From CAZTGZ01 sp044339595 (lineage in GTDB: Bacteria; Bacteroidota; Bacteroidia; NS11-12g; UBA9320): DNA of 26,004 bases. Under the pieces are notes generated by a model. That model saw nothing but the letters and a program-made list of their open reading frames with translations, was not told where the DNA came from and searched no databases. Made by a program: the position numbers and the translations under genes. The stretch covers positions 1 to 26,004 of the forward strand of contig JBIIVF010000018.1 of assembly GCA_044339595.1 (NCBI GenBank). Reading direction: 5' to 3'. Positions 12,470 to 21,273 of the stretch are shown piece after piece; position 1 is the first letter of the stretch; the number at the start of each line of letters is the position of its first letter.

Positions 12470-15247
12470 TCACTTCAACAACACTACCCGCTCTCTATAA
12501 ACTTGATGTTGATGGGAAACCTGTATCCAATAGATGCCGCCGCAGAGTGCTTCAAAATCAAGAAGATGCTCCTCGTTAACGGTATTCAAGCTCTTCAGTG
12601 TTTTTCCACCGGCATCCAGGATCCGTATCTCTGCACCAATCGGCAATCCGAAGATGCGTATCATACCGGTATGGGTTGGATTCGGGTTCAGATAAACGCC
12701 CTTGAGTTGATTCTGCGAGATTCCCAGTTTTTTGAACATAAAATCATCCGAGCGGTTCGAACAGCCTGAATCGTTGGTGGCCACCACATAATATAGACCA
12801 TCTGCCGAAGGTTTATAGGTAGAGGCTGTTGCCCCGGCAATCATTCCGTCTTTGTTATACCATTGATTGCCATTGGTCACACTGGAACTTAGGATGTTAT
12901 TGGTCACACCGATATAGGGTTTAGGTGGTGCTTCATTCACCCAAAGGGTACTTTGGGCAGAATCGGCACATCCATAGAAATTAACCACCTTGTATTGTAT
13001 GGTGTAAAGTCCTTTACCTCTCTGTGCCGGATGAAAGCTATCAGATGGAACACCGTTGATGCGATAAATACCGCTATCAGAAGGTGTGCCGCCCACCAGC
13101 TTTAAAGAAGGCGCATTGCTGCACAGGCTTTTGAAAGAGGCCAAGGTAACCACCGGAGACGGAATCACATCAATGGTTGCGCTGTCTGATCCCAAACAAT
13201 TGTTTTTATCTGTTATGGAGTAAACGATGACATTTCTACCGGTGGTGGCAAATGCCGGAATGAAGTTTTTACCGGCAATGGCAGCATGGTTAAAGGATCC
13301 TCCGGTTGGAAAGGCATGCACAGACACGGGCTCACTATTCGCACAAACCCATTCTTGAATGCTCAAATGGACACTGTCGGGACGGTGCACCGTTATTTTG
13401 AAAAACGCATCGCTTTTACAACTGTTTCCGTTGGTGAGTTGATATTGAATCGGGTGGACACCCGGACCTGCCTTGCCCGGATCAAATACACCGGAGGAAA
13501 CGTGATTTCCGGCATAACTACCTCCGGTTGGACTGATATTTTGAAGCGAGAATGGGCCGATTTCGGGACAAACCGGATTGATACCGGCATCCGATAAGGT
13601 GGTGGTGTCAAATACCACAAGGTTGGAAGATACGCGGCCTATACAACCGTCCTTATCGGAAACCTGATAATAAACCGGTATGGTTCCACTACCTGCAGTC
13701 ATTGGATTAAATTTTCCATTGGAAACGCCTCTGCCGCTGAAGGTTCCACCAGATGGGGCACCTTCGGGCAGTGAAATTTCAGACGCATTGTTGCACGTAT
13801 TAAGGCTATAATTCCAGGTCACGGACGGTCTTTTATCCGTAACCGTGTAGGAGGCACTGGAGAATGTGCAGGAGGTGCCTTTTCGGTTAAAGGTTACCTT
13901 ATACTGTCCGGCAGCATTGGCCCAAGCCGTATTTCGTTCGATACCAGGCATAACTTTTCCGTTTTTATACCAGGTATAGGTGAATGAATCATTGCCGGAA
14001 GCGATAAGCAAAACACTGTCATTAGCGCACAACCAGGGATTAAATATTCCCGCACTGATGAGCCGGTTAGAATCTGTTTCAAAAAATGCCGGGATGAATT
14101 CTTTCAGCGTTTGATTAAACACCACGAGACTGTCCTGGCCATTGTATAATTTGTGGGGAGTGAAATTCCAAAGCCCTTGATATCCGGCTGTTTTAGACAA
14201 CATATGCACGGCACATTTTCTGGTTCCCTTGATAAACGCATATTGATCAAAACGATATTGAATGTTAAAAGTGAGCGATTTGTTGTCTTCATGAAAGACC
14301 CCGAAATAATGCGTTGAATCTACATAACCGGTGACGTTTTTAGACAAGGCTTGTTCTGTGGGGCGTTGAATGGCATAAAGGTGTAAAATATCCGGTGTGG
14401 TGTTGAATTTATTCACGGTAAAAACATCCCCTTGGGAGGTTTGGAGAGATAGTTCCCCACCGGCATATGAATGTACACTAGCATCGCCGATGGCAGCTCC
14501 GGAAAGCCCCCATTTCGGTCCTTTTTGCAGTGTACCATGACTGGCATGGGAAGAGCTATCAGCAGTCGTAGCTCCACTTCCTTCATCGAGTTTAAAATAT
14601 CCACCTAAATAGGCAAATTGCGGGTGATTGTTGTTAATTTTTTGGCACATCCAGTCTCTGATATCCGCCTGGCTGAGCGCCTTTCCCCATATTCTCACTT
14701 CGTCAATTTGTCCGTCGAAAGGTCTGGAGCCGCCGGTAGTGTAGGCCATTTCTCCAATTTTAGCATTCAAACCGGTGGAGGGTTTGATAGAACCGCTGAA
14801 ATACTCTGTAGCCTCTAATTTGCCATTGATATAAACCTTCACGGCACTTCCATCATACGAACCGACCACATGATACCAGATGCCGGCTTTAAGAACAGCG
14901 CCTGAAACCGCCTCGAACCATTTGCCGCCCACATCCGCCAAGTTAAAAGACACCTGACCATTTGCACCGCATCGGAGCACATATCCTTGATTCCCGCTTC
15001 CCCAGCCGTGTTTACATACAATGCTATTGGAGAATGAACTCGTTCCGAAGGCATCGGCTTTAATCCAGGCTTCCACCGTAACCGCATCGGTCGGGTTGAT
15101 GGCCGTATGATCCGGTATTTCAACGTAATCGTCACTGCCATCAAAATCGAGGGCTTTATACGCTCCGGGCGCCTGCGCTGAAACATCAAAAACGCCTACA
15201 AAAGAGATCCATATGGTTATAAATAAGAACGATAGTTGTTTTTTCAT
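12470..15247 (-). CDS. Secreted LamG-domain protein with T9SS C-terminal sorting domain
   Basis: A 925-residue exported protein. The signal peptide is about residues 1-25 (MKKQLSFLF..., cleavage near SAQA). A LamG/concanavalin A-like domain spans about 29-200 (YKALDFDGSDDYVEIPD, VEAWIKAD, WYHVVGSYDGSAVKVYINGK, GQIDEVRIWGKAL), a likely carbohydrate or ligand-binding unit. Four tandem Ig/SprB-like repeats of about 75-80 residues lie between about 470 and 770, each with a GG(T/S)(F/Y) turn and a YQ(V/L) strand, the first three ending near a Cys. The last 75 residues (LNPNPTHTG... GIYWIQV... VVLLK) are a Por/type A sorting domain, so the protein should cross the outer membrane by the type IX system and be surface-attached or released. 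No catalytic domain is seen; adhesion is the simplest guess. Confidence 0.88.
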   Translation of the reverse strand: MKKQLSFLFITIWISFVGVFDVSAQAPGAYKALDFDGSDDYVEIPDHTAINPTDAVTVEAWIKADAFGTSSFSNSIVCKHGWGSGNQGYVLRCGANGQVSFNLADVGGKWFEAVSGAVLKAGIWYHVVGSYDGSAVKVYINGKLEATEYFSGSIKPSTGLNAKIGEMAYTTGGSRPFDGQIDEVRIWGKALSQADIRDWMCQKINNNHPQFAYLGGYFKLDEGSGATTADSSSHASHGTLQKGPKWGLSGAAIGDASVHSYAGGELSLQTSQGDVFTVNKFNTTPDILHLYAIQRPTEQALSKNVTGYVDSTHYFGVFHEDNKSLTFNIQYRFDQYAFIKGTRKCAVHMLSKTAGYQGLWNFTPHKLYNGQDSLVVFNQTLKEFIPAFFETDSNRLISAGIFNPWLCANDSVLLIASGNDSFTYTWYKNGKVMPGIERNTAWANAAGQYKVTFNRKGTSCTFSSASYTVTDKRPSVTWNYSLNTCNNASEISLPEGAPSGGTFSGRGVSNGKFNPMTAGSGTIPVYYQVSDKDGCIGRVSSNLVVFDTTTLSDAGINPVCPEIGPFSLQNISPTGGSYAGNHVSSGVFDPGKAGPGVHPIQYQLTNGNSCKSDAFFKITVHRPDSVHLSIQEWVCANSEPVSVHAFPTGGSFNHAAIAGKNFIPAFATTGRNVIVYSITDKNNCLGSDSATIDVIPSPVVTLASFKSLCSNAPSLKLVGGTPSDSGIYRINGVPSDSFHPAQRGKGLYTIQYKVVNFYGCADSAQSTLWVNEAPPKPYIGVTNNILSSSVTNGNQWYNKDGMIAGATASTYKPSADGLYYVVATNDSGCSNRSDDFMFKKLGISQNQLKGVYLNPNPTHTGMIRIFGLPIGAEIRILDAGGKTLKSLNTVNEEHLLDFEALCGGIYWIQVSHQHQVYRERVVLLK

Positions 15248-15290
15248 GGTAGAAATATAGGATTGATTTCAAACAAAATTTCAATTCTTA

Positions 15291-15298
15291 CAAATTTA
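15291..15298 (-). promoter_or_regulatory. -7 promoter element of the LamG/T9SS gene
   Basis: TAAATTTG on the minus strand is a full TAnnTTTG match, 43 nt before the ATG at 15247. A TTG about 22 nt further upstream could be the -33 element. Confidence 0.55.
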
Positions 15299-15507
15299 TA
15301 AGAATAAAGACCGAAAAATACAAGGAAAATTAATGGATGGATGCTTTACTCAACCAGCTCACCCTGAGTCATGCTCAGGTATTTTAATTCATTCTCATAA
15401 GCGAGCGTCAACTGAAGTGGTTAAACATAATAGCCTTTTAAACAACCCATTATTTCACTTGCAAATTTCATTATGTTTCATTTACCTTTACTTGAGAAAT
15501 TCACATT

Positions 15508-16800
15508 ATGAAAACACTTCAATGGCTTCTTGTCTTCGGATTTTTGTCCCTTTTTGCCTGCAAAAACACTAAAAATATTACTGCTTCTTCCTCTAAACAG
15601 CCTTTTGAATATGGACTTAACACCTTGTTAAAATTCAAGGTTAATTATTCCGGATCTGAATATTGGCTCAAAGTAAAACTTCGGTCGTATGGCGATAGCT
15701 GTAATTTTCTGTTTTCTATGACCAACGACAGCAGAACAGAAGGCAGTGTATCCATCGGAAAAAAAGCCCTTGAATCGGCTAATGCGCATGACAATTACTT
15801 TTACTCAGGACATAAGGAACTTCAACAAAAAACCACCGTTTGGATGAGCCGGAATTCTTACCGCGAACTCAAACAAAACGGCAAAACGGTGATTGTTCCT
15901 TCTTATCGCGACTCTGTTACGATTCAGGTTCAAACTACTGAAAAAATCAGCGTGAACATCGATGATAAGCCGGTGATGCTCAGTGTGATTAAGGCCAAAG
16001 GAACTTCCAAATCAGGTGAAAAGGAATATTGGATCCTCGATGATCCCAATTTCCCTTTGATTATGTATATGAACCTGGGTTGGACTGTTCAGCTAGAGAG
16101 TATTATACATATGGAGGAGTTGAATATGAAGCTCAAACCATCCCTTTTCACTTTTAAGCCAGGCGTGAAACTATTTTATTCGCTGGAAGAATATGGTTGT
16201 GGTCGAGATGTGGTGCTCGAATTGAAAGAAATGACAGACACTGCCTGGACTTTCACCTATGACTATTACAAATACGCCTGTTTATATGGCAATGAGGATG
16301 AGCAATTTCAAGGGAACTTAATTATGTATTCAAAAGCCGTGAAAGAACCAAATGATTTCGAATTACTCTATCCTTCTAATTTTAAAGATGTAAAAATGAT
16401 AGGCGGCAATCCAATTCTGTTGGATGCCAAAATATTTGCTAGTTTGTTTAAACAAGGAAATGCCGTGTTTAACATCAGTCATTTTGTATATGAGCCCATG
16501 GAAGAAGACTATGAATACATGGACAGTGCCGAAATTGCCGAATCTAACGAGGCCTTGAAGAATTCCGGGAAAACCCGATTTATCTTGAAAGAAGCGGATG
16601 TAGAAACCGGATATTACATGTACCCGATTGAAATCAATGGAACAGAAAAAGTGATTGAAGCGGTGAAGCTAGAAGCAGCGGATATTGATGACAAAACTTT
16701 GTACGTGGTGCCTTCAAACGAGTGGCCGCTGATTCTAAGTTTTTATGATGAAGATTTTGGGATAGAATGGAATTTGGTGGCGATTGAGTATCCGGAATAA
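15508..16800 (+). CDS. Putative lipoprotein of unknown function
   Basis: A 430-residue protein with a lipoprotein signal peptide: MKTLQWLLVFGFLSLFAC, lipid attachment at Cys18 followed by KNTKN. The mature region is rich in beta-strand-like alternation and aromatic residues (LKFKVNYSGSEYWLKVKL; WTFTYDYYKYACLYG), and an acidic patch lies near 330-350 (EPMEEDYEYMDSAEIAES). I do not recognise the family. The first part, with a strand-turn-strand layout and the phrase 'KEYWILDDPNFPLIMYMNLGWTVQL', resembles domains found in other Bacteroidota lipoproteins, but this is an impression. It stands alone; a TACCTTTA near-match to the -7 consensus lies at 15483-15490. Confidence 0.75.
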   Translation: MKTLQWLLVFGFLSLFACKNTKNITASSSKQPFEYGLNTLLKFKVNYSGSEYWLKVKLRSYGDSCNFLFSMTNDSRTEGSVSIGKKALESANAHDNYFYSGHKELQQKTTVWMSRNSYRELKQNGKTVIVPSYRDSVTIQVQTTEKISVNIDDKPVMLSVIKAKGTSKSGEKEYWILDDPNFPLIMYMNLGWTVQLESIIHMEELNMKLKPSLFTFKPGVKLFYSLEEYGCGRDVVLELKEMTDTAWTFTYDYYKYACLYGNEDEQFQGNLIMYSKAVKEPNDFELLYPSNFKDVKMIGGNPILLDAKIFASLFKQGNAVFNISHFVYEPMEEDYEYMDSAEIAESNEALKNSGKTRFILKEADVETGYYMYPIEINGTEKVIEAVKLEAADIDDKTLYVVPSNEWPLILSFYDEDFGIEWNLVAIEYPE

Positions 16801-16887
16801 ATTTTTTAAAGAATTTTCTGCATATCCACATTATTACCCACTAAATCCAATATTGAGATTAAAGGTATTGCGGTACAATTTGGTTTT

Positions 16888-17240
16888 CAGGGCTTTGCCC
16901 AAACAACTTCCCACAATGAACATAATTACGTTAGCCCCACTTCCTTTTTTTTCTTGACAAAAAAAAGGAAGCAAAAAAAGTCAAGGCTGTATTTCTCTTT
17001 TCTATCCGCTAAGGATATTTCGGCGAATGCCACGATGGGAGCCACTTCTTATATTTATTTAGGTTATCTATATTCAGTAGTCATTCTATATTAAGAAAAG
17101 AACAAATAGTTCGGTCGTCGTTCGCCCATCGCTTACTTATCTGCTTAATGGGATAATTTAGTTTTCACGCCTTCATAACCAAGCGGAGAACGAAAAGACA
17201 AATAAGGCCATTCCCCTCCCTCAGGCCAGATTCTGCTCAT
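16888..17240 (+). repeat. RE1 copy D
   Basis: It lies between two convergent genes (lipoprotein and rhomboid 2). The hairpin is 16940-16952/16959-16971 (CTTCCTTTTTTTT/AAAAAAAAGGAAG), loop CTTGAC, with the complementary GTCAAG just downstream. The outer and first nested helices (CTTTTC/GAAAAG, ATCCGCT/AGCGGA) and CGATGGG/CCCATCG are kept. The middle helix is the most degraded of the five copies: ATTTCGGCG against CGCCTTCAT keeps only about GGCG/CGCC. The flanks 16801-16887 and 17241-17339 show nothing recognisable. Confidence 0.9.
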
Positions 17241-17339
17241 TATCCTGGTAGATTTTAAACTTCAAATGAAGCAACTTCGACTGGGGATTTTCCTATTAGA
17301 ATTGACTCGTGCCAAATAAGAGAATTAGCAGAAAGAATT

Positions 17340-18233
17340 TTACTTCTTATCCTTCTCACTCGCCCTGAACAAAATTTCCTTCTCTTCCCGGCTCAGACTG
17401 CTGTAGCCACTTTGAGATATTTTATCGAGAATGGCATCAATTTCTTCCTGATGCGGGCGACTGTTGCGAGTGCGTTTTGCATCGCTGTGATGAATTCCTT
17501 TAAAGATTTTTCTTTCATCCGGCTTTCGAAAGGTGTTCAACCAATTCCACTTCGGCATTCGGAAATCGAATTTATTGCGGTTGTAGGCAAAAAGCAGTCC
17601 CATTAAAGCCCCTCCGATATGTGCGATTCTGCCTCCTTCATTGCCATTGGTAAACATCACCACATCTAACCCCACCATAATCAACGCCATCCATTTGAGT
17701 TTCATGCGCAGAAATCCAAATAAAAAGACTTCATAATCCGGCACCATGGCTGCGGTCCCGACCACCAAAGCAATCACCGATGCACTGGCGCCCACCATGG
17801 GAGCAGCAACCCCCAAACGGGTGAAAACCGGAAAAATATTATACGCCAGCATAAACAACAACGCGCCGGCAATCCCCCCCAAAAAGTACTGTGTATATAT
17901 TTCACGTGGACGATAAAAGTCTTCTGCGATACGACCAATAAAGAACAAGATCAGCATATTGAATACGATATGCCAAAGTCCGTTGTGCATGAACATATAC
18001 GTAAACAACGACCACGGGCGATACAACAAATATTCAGGAGAAGAATAGAGCGCCAGTTTTTCAAGCAGCGGATTGGTTACATATCCGTTTAATTCAGGGG
18101 CAAATCCAAACAGATGATAAAACACCCTGACCAAAACAGCCACCAAAAAGAAGGCTAAATTGATGATGAGCAGTCGCTTTACAGCAGACGAATTGATGTT
18201 CCAGTTATACTTTAATTTTTCCCAGAAATTCAT
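17340..18233 (-). CDS. Rhomboid-family intramembrane serine protease 2, with C-terminal tail
   Basis: A 297-residue polytopic membrane protein, last gene of the mutL operon. The rhomboid core has YMFMHNGLWHIVFNML (about 79-93), the presumed catalytic Ser150 in GASAS (the usual GxSG reads GASA), and His205 in AHIGG. Family members with this motif keep Ser and His, so activity is plausible. After the last membrane segment comes a tail of about 80 cytoplasmic residues that ends in EEIDAILDKISQSGYSSLSREEKEILF, a conserved Bacteroidota C-terminal motif. The frame is open upstream to 18359 inside the preceding gene; the ATG at 18233, 2 bp after that gene's stop, is the likely start. Confidence 0.9.
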   Translation of the reverse strand: MNFWEKLKYNWNINSSAVKRLLIINLAFFLVAVLVRVFYHLFGFAPELNGYVTNPLLEKLALYSSPEYLLYRPWSLFTYMFMHNGLWHIVFNMLILFFIGRIAEDFYRPREIYTQYFLGGIAGALLFMLAYNIFPVFTRLGVAAPMVGASASVIALVVGTAAMVPDYEVFLFGFLRMKLKWMALIMVGLDVVMFTNGNEGGRIAHIGGALMGLLFAYNRNKFDFRMPKWNWLNTFRKPDERKIFKGIHHSDAKRTRNSRPHQEEIDAILDKISQSGYSSLSREEKEILFRASEKDKK

Positions 18234-18235
18234 AT

Positions 18236-18931
18236 TCAATAGAACGTATTTCTGTTCGTTTTGTTCCAATAAAAGACCAAAATTAATCCAACAATCAAAC
18301 CACCGAGGTGGGCAAAGTGCGCCATATTGTCGCCCGCATTGTTGGCCACGCCCAACCAAAGTTCAGCAATCCCATAAAAAGCCACGAAATATTTGGCTTT
18401 AATGGGGATAGGTAAGAAAATGAGAAGCATTTCGGTATTGGGAAACAGCATGGCAAAGCCACCCAACACCCCGAACAACGCACCTGAAGCACCTACTACC
18501 GGGGTATACAGGATGCGCTCTACGGAACCGGGCAAACCCATGTCCTGAGCAAAAGGCGTGAGGGTGCCCATGATTTTATAGACTTCAAATCCGTTCCAGG
18601 CCTGATGCATGAGTGCGGCGCCTAAACCGGTCACAAAATAAAAAAACAAGAACCTGCGCGGCCCCCAAACCATCTCCAGTTTGCTGCCGAACATCCAAAC
18701 CGCAAACATGTTAAAAAAGAGGTGCATTAAATCGCCATGCATAAACATGTGGGTGAGTATTTGCCAGGGCCTGAAATAGGATGAGTCGAAATAAAACATA
18801 CCGAGATACCCTTCTAAAGCGATGCCTCGAGATTTAAAAAACAATTTAGCCAGAAAAAACAGCACATTGATGATGAGCAAATTTTTTACAACCGGCGGTA
18901 CGAGTCCCTGATCTGAAGCTCTGAATTGCAT
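18236..18931 (-). CDS. Rhomboid-family intramembrane serine protease 1
   Basis: A 231-residue six-transmembrane-type rhomboid that should cleave membrane proteins within the bilayer. Hallmarks: HMFMHGDLMHLFFNMFA (61-77), the catalytic GASG (147-150, Ser149) followed by ALFGVLGG, and HFAHLGG with catalytic His208. All key residues are present. It starts 2 bp after the mutL stop and ends 2 bp before the second rhomboid, so the three genes should be one transcript. Substrates are unknown. The clustering of mutL with rhomboids is, from memory, recurrent in Bacteroidota and does not imply a repair role. Confidence 0.94.
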   Translation of the reverse strand: MQFRASDQGLVPPVVKNLLIINVLFFLAKLFFKSRGIALEGYLGMFYFDSSYFRPWQILTHMFMHGDLMHLFFNMFAVWMFGSKLEMVWGPRRFLFFYFVTGLGAALMHQAWNGFEVYKIMGTLTPFAQDMGLPGSVERILYTPVVGASGALFGVLGGFAMLFPNTEMLLIFLPIPIKAKYFVAFYGIAELWLGVANNAGDNMAHFAHLGGLIVGLILVFYWNKTNRNTFY

Positions 18932-18933
18932 GT

Positions 18934-20748
18934 TTACTTATTGAATAATTGTTCGATGGATTGAGAAGCAAATTTAACAAATACCTGCTTACCATAAGGA
19001 GTAAATGCAGGTTCTGAACTTTGAAATAGTTGTTGAAGCAAGAGAATGGCTTCGGGTCGACGGATGGTGGTACCCGCATCGATGGAGGCATTTCTGGCCA
19101 TACTTCGAATGAGGCTTTCGCGCACATCGAGCCGCAGTTCCTTTTGGTTGATGAGGTAGTGTTCGAGCATCTTTTCTACTACCTTTTGGATATCCGACCT
19201 TTCCATATCCGGTGGAATGCCGTTTACGATGAAATCATGTTGTCCGAAATGAGAAATATCAAATCCCAATTTGTTGATTTCTTCCAGTACTTCGAGCATG
19301 ACTTCGGTATCTGCTTTATTGAAACGCAGGGTGCGTGGAAACAACAACTGCTGACTAGGCATTTTTCTTTGTCCATGCACCGCCTTCATGCGATCATACA
19401 AAACCCTTTCATGGGCGTGGTGCTGATTTACAATGTACAAAATGCCTTTCCATTCAGCCACGAGATAGGTTTGGTTGAACTGAAAAAAGCGTATATCACC
19501 ATCGGCATGTTCGAGGGGCAAAGTGGGCGAAGAAGCCGGCATGTCAGGAATCTCTGAGATGGGTGCATGCTCTTGATAAGGGTCATACAATTTTTCCCAA
19601 TGCGTCAATTCTCTGGGTTTGCGGGTGCTTGCGCCGAACGGATTGTAATCCGGATTGATGGTGATGCGCGGTTCCGTGGGCCATTGTGCGAGCGGATCAG
19701 AGGGTTTTCCAGAAAAAATGGGATGATACGTTTCCGGGGCATCCTCTTCTCTTTGAACCGTAAGCCCGGAGAGGGATTTTCGGATACTGCTGCGCAATAC
19801 TGCATAGATATCTTTTCCATCTTCAAACTTCACTTCCGTTTTGCTCGGATGCACATTCACATCAAGACGATCGGGCTTCACTTCCAGAAACAATACATAC
19901 ACCGGAAACTGGTCTGAACCAATCAGCCCTTCATAGGCCGACATGAGTGCATGGTGAAAATACGGCTCGCGTATGAACCTTCCGTTGGCAAAAAAATATT
20001 GATCTCCGCGGGTTCTTTTAGCAGAAGTTGGACTTCCTACAAAACCATTGATAGAAACAAATCCTGCATCTTCTGACACCGGCAATAAATCTTGTTTATC
20101 TTTTATTTCAAGCACCTCTGCAATGCGTGTAAGCAGATCGGAGGCAGGCAACTTGAATTGAACCGTATCATTGATCGACAACGTGAAAGAAACCGAAGGA
20201 TGCGACATCGCCACGCGTTGAAATTCCTCAATGATATGGCGGGTTTCTACGCTGGCTGACTTCAGGAAATTTCTGCGTGCCGGTATATTGAAGAATAAGT
20301 TTTTAACGGCGATGGACGTTCCGGCAGGGCATTGCACCGGCTCTTGTTGTTTAACTTCAGAAGCTTCTATGTGGATAAGGGTTCCAAGGGCTTCATCGGC
20401 CAATCTGGTTTTTAGCGTTACCTGACTTACCGCCGCGATGCTGGCCATGGCTTCACCCCTGAAACCAAAGGTTTGCAAGCTGAACAAATCGTCCGGTTTC
20501 CTGATTTTAGAAGTGGCATGTCTTTCCCAGCACATTCGGGCATCGGTTTCGGTCATTCCTTTCCCGTTGTCAATGACCTGGATAAGTTGTTGTCCGCCAC
20601 CCAATATGAGCACAGTAATGTCTGATGCACCGGCATCCACGCTGTTTTCCATCAATTCCTTTACCACGGAAGCAGGGCGTTGCACCACTTCACCGGCAGC
20701 AATCATATTGGCAGTGGCATCAGGTAATAATTGAATGATATCGGGCAT
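18934..20748 (-). CDS. mutL: DNA mismatch repair protein MutL
   Basis: A 604-residue MutL that couples MutS mismatch recognition to repair. The N-terminal GHKL ATPase is complete: MIAAGEVVQRPASVVKEL, MENSVDAGA, DNGKGM, ATSKI and GFRGEAMASI. The transducer domain follows (SKTEVKFEDGK), then a linker and a C-terminal dimerisation domain. In endonuclease-type MutL the latter has DQHA(x)2E(x)4E and CPxxRP; here these read NQHHAHERVLYD (from Asn441) and TPYGKQ (from about 583), so metal ligands look lost. The frame extends to 20763, but that ATG would lie inside the TACCTTTG promoter element, so the ATG at 20748 is chosen. First gene of the rhomboid operon. Confidence 0.95.
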   Translation of the reverse strand: MPDIIQLLPDATANMIAAGEVVQRPASVVKELMENSVDAGASDITVLILGGGQQLIQVIDNGKGMTETDARMCWERHATSKIRKPDDLFSLQTFGFRGEAMASIAAVSQVTLKTRLADEALGTLIHIEASEVKQQEPVQCPAGTSIAVKNLFFNIPARRNFLKSASVETRHIIEEFQRVAMSHPSVSFTLSINDTVQFKLPASDLLTRIAEVLEIKDKQDLLPVSEDAGFVSINGFVGSPTSAKRTRGDQYFFANGRFIREPYFHHALMSAYEGLIGSDQFPVYVLFLEVKPDRLDVNVHPSKTEVKFEDGKDIYAVLRSSIRKSLSGLTVQREEDAPETYHPIFSGKPSDPLAQWPTEPRITINPDYNPFGASTRKPRELTHWEKLYDPYQEHAPISEIPDMPASSPTLPLEHADGDIRFFQFNQTYLVAEWKGILYIVNQHHAHERVLYDRMKAVHGQRKMPSQQLLFPRTLRFNKADTEVMLEVLEEINKLGFDISHFGQHDFIVNGIPPDMERSDIQKVVEKMLEHYLINQKELRLDVRESLIRSMARNASIDAGTTIRRPEAILLLQQLFQSSEPAFTPYGKQVFVKFASQSIEQLFNK

Positions 20749-20760
20749 GGTAATAGCCTG

Positions 20761-20768
20761 CAAAGGTA
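20761..20768 (-). promoter_or_regulatory. -7 promoter element of the mutL-rhomboid operon
   Basis: TACCTTTG on the minus strand, full TAnnTTTG match, ends 12 nt before the ATG at 20748. It excludes the longer mutL start at 20763. It lies back to back with the divergent element at 20793-20800. Confidence 0.6.
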
Positions 20769-20792
20769 AGTGATATGTAAAGGATTAATGTC

Positions 20793-20800
20793 TATATTTG
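20793..20800 (+). promoter_or_regulatory. -7 promoter element of the small lipoprotein gene
   Basis: TATATTTG, full TAnnTTTG match, 20 nt before the ATG at 20821 (8 nt before an in-frame ATG at 20809). It rules out the in-frame GTG at 20770 as start. Confidence 0.6.
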
Positions 20801-20820
20801 TTCATATCATGCGACGGGAT

Positions 20821-21204
20821 ATGAAGAATTTTCTGCCAAATTACCTGAATTATGTTTTGATGCTGACCCTCATGGCCGCTCAGTTGTCTTGTAAACCGAA
20901 ACTAACGGATAAGGATGTAGATCAGACTGTGCGTCATTACTACGGGGGTTTATCTACCCTAGACGGAGGGGGAAATTACGATGTATCTGAGGTCACGGTA
21001 TTGGAAAAATTTAAAACCATGCACAATGATACCTTAAAACTGATCGTAGCCGTTTCGGGCGTTTATGAAAACGAATCCATCGCAGGCGATGCCGGTCAAG
21101 CAAGGGATTTTACGGATACGTTGCCATTTTTGATTTATAAAAACGATGCCGGGTATTGGGAAGGGAACAAGATGGAGGATTTTGTGTCTCCGCTGGAGGA
21201 ATAG
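20821..21204 (+). CDS. Small putative lipoprotein of unknown function
   Basis: A 127-residue protein, divergent from mutL. The N-terminus MKNFLPNYLNYVLMLTLMAAQLSC is a hydrophobic signal with a loose lipobox (QLSC, lipid Cys24). The mature part reads TDKDVDQTVRHYYGGLSTLDGGGNYDVSEVTVLEKF and later KLIVAVSGVYENESI. I do not recognise the family; the YYGG-L-T-DGGG-Y pattern and the small size recall other short Bacteroidota lipoproteins. An in-frame ATG at 20809 is an alternative start, adding MRRD. It is probably anchored in a membrane facing the periplasm (inferred). Confidence 0.7.
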   Translation: MKNFLPNYLNYVLMLTLMAAQLSCKPKLTDKDVDQTVRHYYGGLSTLDGGGNYDVSEVTVLEKFKTMHNDTLKLIVAVSGVYENESIAGDAGQARDFTDTLPFLIYKNDAGYWEGNKMEDFVSPLEE

Positions 21205-21273
21205 TCCTCAATTTCACTTAATGTACACTTATAATATTTAGGAATAATCGAATATGTTGAGCGATTTGATTTT

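Noticed and set aside
12755..12770. GGTTCGAAC sequence resembling a tRNA T-loop
   Set aside because: It lies inside the LamG/T9SS coding sequence and no cloverleaf can be built around it; no tRNA or rRNA gene was recognised anywhere in the window.
19030..19557. 175-codon plus-strand open frame
   Set aside because: It is antisense to the well-supported mutL coding sequence.
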